From Robiginitomaculum sp. (GTDB lineage Bacteria; Pseudomonadota; Alphaproteobacteria; Caulobacterales; Maricaulaceae), in NCBI GenBank assembly GCA_021776615.1, contig JAJFFO010000002.1, positions 1 to 64,000 on the forward strand: a stretch of 64,000 bases of DNA, written 5' to 3'. Position 1 is the first letter of the stretch; each line of letters opens with the position of its first letter. Shown piece after piece: positions 61,286-64,000 of this stretch. A program made the position numbers and the translations under genes. Under the pieces are notes generated by a model. The model was not told the DNA's origin, ran no database searches, and saw only the letters and a program-made list of their open reading frames with translations.

Positions 61286-64000
61286 GTGTCCGGTTCGAAG
61301 CTGCCCAAAGTAAATGCCCCGATCGAGCAATGGAGCCAATGGTGCATTGCCCAATTGCAGGACTATGAACACGAAGTTGCCTTCGACCCACTGACCAATT
61401 CTGTACGGCGACTGGGGTATGCGTTGTTTCAGGCGCAGGAGCGCGGCGAAATCGATGGTGCAAGGCTTAGTGCCATTGCCAAAAGCTTTTGTGATGCGGC
61501 CCTGATCCGGCGTGCCGATGCTTTTGCGGCCAGTCACCAACATGGTGTTATCTCGCAGGCGCAAATCGACGACATGCTGTCTCCTTTGAGCGCCATGACT
61601 TTTGCGGCGGCGCAAAGCGAGCTTGAGCGCACACGCGCCGGCATTGTGTTTACCGCCCACCCAACCTTTGCCATGTCAAAGGCCCTGCGCGGTGCAGTGG
61701 CGGCGTACGCATCAACCGAGGATGGCGTGGCCCGGACCAAAGCAGTAAAGCAGATTACCGCCTTGGCCCATGCACCGGATGCCCGCATTAGTCTGGCGGA
61801 TGAACATGAAGCCTCGCAATTGGCCATTAATAATGCGCAAAAAGCCGTTCAGAACATTACCGCCAAGATTTTAACCTGGGCCCGCAAAGCCTTTCCCGAT
61901 GATTGGGCAAGGCTTACCCCGACGCCCGTCAGCATTGCCAGTTGGGTCGGCTATGATCTGGACGGCCGGACCGATATTCATTGGGGCCAAACCTTCCGCT
62001 TTCGCCTTGCAGAAAAGGCCTCGGCGTTGGCCGATTATGCAAATTCGCTTGAGGCTATTGCGCTGGGGCATTTGGAGGATAAGCGCGATGCGATTGTAAC
62101 GGCCCTGCGGGCGGCATCCCGGCTTGCCGCTAAACAGGCGGCGCAATTTGCGGGCGATCTGGACGACCCACAAGTGGTCACCAAGGCGGCTAATGGCCTG
62201 ACTATGGACGACCCGGCCCGCTTGGTGAGTCTGGCACCAATAGGGCGTGAAATTGACGCCCTTATCGACCAGTCCGATGATCAGGATGCGCGGCTGGCGC
62301 TTTGTGTGCTGCGGGCGCAAATGCGCAATCTGGGCCTTGGCGCGGCGCGCATTCATTTGCGGATTAATGCGGCGCAATTGATCTCGGCCCTGCGCGCAGA
62401 TTTGGGGCTGGCACCGGGCCGCGAATTTTCCGATAGAACCGCCTTGGAGATGGCGGCTGAAAAAGCCAAAACCGTTACGCCGCGGCGGATTAATGTGGCG
62501 TCTATCTTTTTGGAGCCAATGACCGCGCGGCGGCAACTGATGTTGTGCGCGCAATTTGCCAAGCATGTGGATGGCGATACGCCAATCCGGTTTTTAATCG
62601 CCGAATGCGAAACCCCGGCCACCGTCATGGGCGCGATTTATCTGGCCCGGCTTTACGGGGTTGAGCAGATGTTGGATATCTCTCCCTTGTTTGAAACACC
62701 CGACGCGATGGAGCGTGGCGGCCGCCTGATTGAGCGGCTATTGGCTGAAGATGAATATGTTGCCTATATTCGCGCGCGCGGGCGCATTTCCATACAGATC
62801 GGGTTTTCGGATTCGGGGCGGTTTATGGGCCAGATTGCCGCCAATTGCGCGATTGAGCGGCTACAAATATTGCTGGCCCGGGCGCTGGCGGCCAAAGACA
62901 TTCGCGATGTTGAAGTGCTTGTTTTCAACACCCACGGCGAATCCATGGGCCGCGGTGCCTATCCCGGCACGCTGAAAGAGCGTTTTGATTATCTGATGAC
63001 GCCGTGGACCCGGGCCCGTTTTGCGCATGAAGGCATAAAGCTCAATGCCGAAGCCAGCTTTCAGGGCGGCGACGGGTTTTTGCATTTCGAAACCGAACAC
63101 CTTGCCGGGGCCACCACTGCGGCGCTTTTGCAATGGGGATTTGGCCAACCAAAGGCCGACAAAGCGGATAAATACTATGCCGACATCAATTATTCATGGG
63201 ATTTTTACCGCGGCATAAAGACCTGGCAGGAAAACCTGTTCGAGAATGAGGATTACCAAATTTCGGTGGGCGCTTTCGCGCCCAATTTGCTGTTTACTAC
63301 CGGATCGCGCAAAGCCCGGCGGCAAAGCGGGGCGGCGATAACTGGACCCAAATCCCTACGTGCCATTCCCCACAACGCCATCTTGCAACAACTGGCTGCG
63401 CCGGTGAATATTTTTGGCGGTGCCGGGCACACGGCCGGGTTAGAGCCGGAGCGACTGGTCGAGCAAATCATTGGTTCGGGGCGTATGCGCGAGTTAATTG
63501 GCATGATCCGCAATGCCCGGGGACTGGCCAGCCTGCCGGTCATGCGCGCTTATGCGGTTTTGTTCGATGCCAGTTTTTGGGTAGGCAAAGCGGCCAGCGA
63601 GACCGATCCAAGCATGGTCTTTGCGTGCGAACAATTGGCCAGCCATTTGGGCACGCGGCAGACGCCAATAGCGATGAACCGTTTTGCCAACCATATTGCC
63701 GCTGATTTAGCGCGGCTTGATAAGGTTTTCGAGGCCGTGGATGGCGAGCAATATGTAGAGGAACGCCATGCTGACAGGCGGAGCATGCATGCGCTGCACG
63801 CCATACGTCAGGCAATGATCATGAAAGCCTTTATGCTGACCGCCAGCCTGCCATCTTTCTCGCAGCGCCATGATTGCACGCGAGCGACGGTGCTAGATTT
63901 GGCCTTCGCGTTGCGCTTTGGCGAGTTGGCAGATTTATTGGCCGATATTTTCCCCGCCAATGACGCTGGTTCTGCTTCCTTAAGCGGTATCGTCGAACCG
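61286..64000 (+). CDS. Divergent phosphoenolpyruvate carboxylase family protein (3' end outside window)
   Basis: An open frame of 905 codons from GTG 61286 (GAGG 7 nt upstream) to the window edge. Counterparts of PEP carboxylase motifs are visible in order: VFTAHPTFAMSK (TAHPTE), GYDLDGRTDI (GGDRDGNP), GFSDSGRFMGQIAANCAIER (YSDSxKDxG), NTHGESMGRGAYPG (FHGRGGSIGRGG), TTGSRKARRQSG (GSRPAKRR) and SLRAIPHNAILQQLA (LRAIPWIFAWTQ). Several catalytic positions differ, including Lys to Arg in the SDS motif and a shortened HG loop. The normal reaction is PEP + bicarbonate to oxaloacetate; whether this protein does it is uncertain. The length is close to the family's ~900. Confidence 0.8.
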   Translation, partial: MSGSKLPKVNAPIEQWSQWCIAQLQDYEHEVAFDPLTNSVRRLGYALFQAQERGEIDGARLSAIAKSFCDAALIRRADAFAASHQHGVISQAQIDDMLSPLSAMTFAAAQSELERTRAGIVFTAHPTFAMSKALRGAVAAYASTEDGVARTKAVKQITALAHAPDARISLADEHEASQLAINNAQKAVQNITAKILTWARKAFPDDWARLTPTPVSIASWVGYDLDGRTDIHWGQTFRFRLAEKASALADYANSLEAIALGHLEDKRDAIVTALRAASRLAAKQAAQFAGDLDDPQVVTKAANGLTMDDPARLVSLAPIGREIDALIDQSDDQDARLALCVLRAQMRNLGLGAARIHLRINAAQLISALRADLGLAPGREFSDRTALEMAAEKAKTVTPRRINVASIFLEPMTARRQLMLCAQFAKHVDGDTPIRFLIAECETPATVMGAIYLARLYGVEQMLDISPLFETPDAMERGGRLIERLLAEDEYVAYIRARGRISIQIGFSDSGRFMGQIAANCAIERLQILLARALAAKDIRDVEVLVFNTHGESMGRGAYPGTLKERFDYLMTPWTRARFAHEGIKLNAEASFQGGDGFLHFETEHLAGATTAALLQWGFGQPKADKADKYYADINYSWDFYRGIKTWQENLFENEDYQISVGAFAPNLLFTTGSRKARRQSGAAITGPKSLRAIPHNAILQQLAAPVNIFGGAGHTAGLEPERLVEQIIGSGRMRELIGMIRNARGLASLPVMRAYAVLFDASFWVGKAASETDPSMVFACEQLASHLGTRQTPIAMNRFANHIAADLARLDKVFEAVDGEQYVEERHADRRSMHALHAIRQAMIMKAFMLTASLPSFSQRHDCTRATVLDLAFALRFGELADLLADIFPANDAGSASLSGIVEP

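Overview
The window is a 64 kb chromosomal segment of an alphaproteobacterium. The evidence is the uninterrupted S10-spc-alpha ribosomal array continuing through secY-adk-rpsM-rpsK-rpoA-rplQ, a short-lid adenylate kinase, a divK-pleD pair followed by rpmG, a DNA polymerase IV with the alphaproteobacterial N-terminal zinc ribbon preceded by a GTTC-N7-GTTC SOS box, and a clpP-clpX...lon-hupB block followed by tRNA-Val and tRNA-Asp. DivK, PleD and a PopA-like degenerate GGDEF protein point to a Caulobacterales/Maricaulales-like lineage, but the order or genus cannot be fixed from sequence inspection alone.

Layout. 1-140 is the end of tuf. 216-14037 holds the ribosomal protein operons with secY, adk and rpoA, all on the + strand with overlapping or tightly spaced genes, closed by a strong terminator at 14067. 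14236-24064 carries quality control and nucleic-acid enzymes: a DegP/DegQ-type periplasmic protease, rarA, an unknown membrane protein, and a minus-strand run topA-rnr-NUDIX. 24075-33479 is mixed housekeeping and envelope: a hybrid sensor kinase, an M20 amidohydrolase coupled to a Rid protein, a periplasmic cyclophilin, ruvX, a tiny membrane protein, a LOG-family protein, a LysM protein and an Atm1-type ABC exporter. 33793-46272 is more accessory: a GntR/YtrA regulator with a multi-pass membrane protein, a long beta-lactamase-fold protein, methylmalonyl-CoA mutase (two subunits), an endolysin/holin pair of the gene-transfer-agent type, L-serine dehydratase, and a DUF4910 peptidase with a methyltransferase. 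46410-51250 is a signalling and SOS cluster (PopA-like, dinB, divK, pleD, rpmG). 51322-60643 has an MFS transporter and the clp/lon proteolysis block, broken by an M18 aminopeptidase gene, a decayed fragment of a second M18 copy and a novel Cys-rich secreted protein. The window ends with two tRNAs and a divergent PEP carboxylase cut by the window edge.

No large, obviously new multi-gene defence or biosynthetic system is visible. The observations most worth a second look are: (i) the endolysin/holin lysis pair, whose endolysin has a C-terminus built from copies of a REP-like DNA repeat; (ii) the M18 fragment plus Cys-rich protein island inside the clpX-lon interval; (iii) a methylmalonyl-CoA mutase small subunit without its C-terminal domain; (iv) a PEP carboxylase with changed active-site motifs; (v) a Rid protein lacking the catalytic arginine, fused by overlap to an exported amidohydrolase; and (vi) several conserved-looking inverted repeats and a dispersed intergenic repeat.
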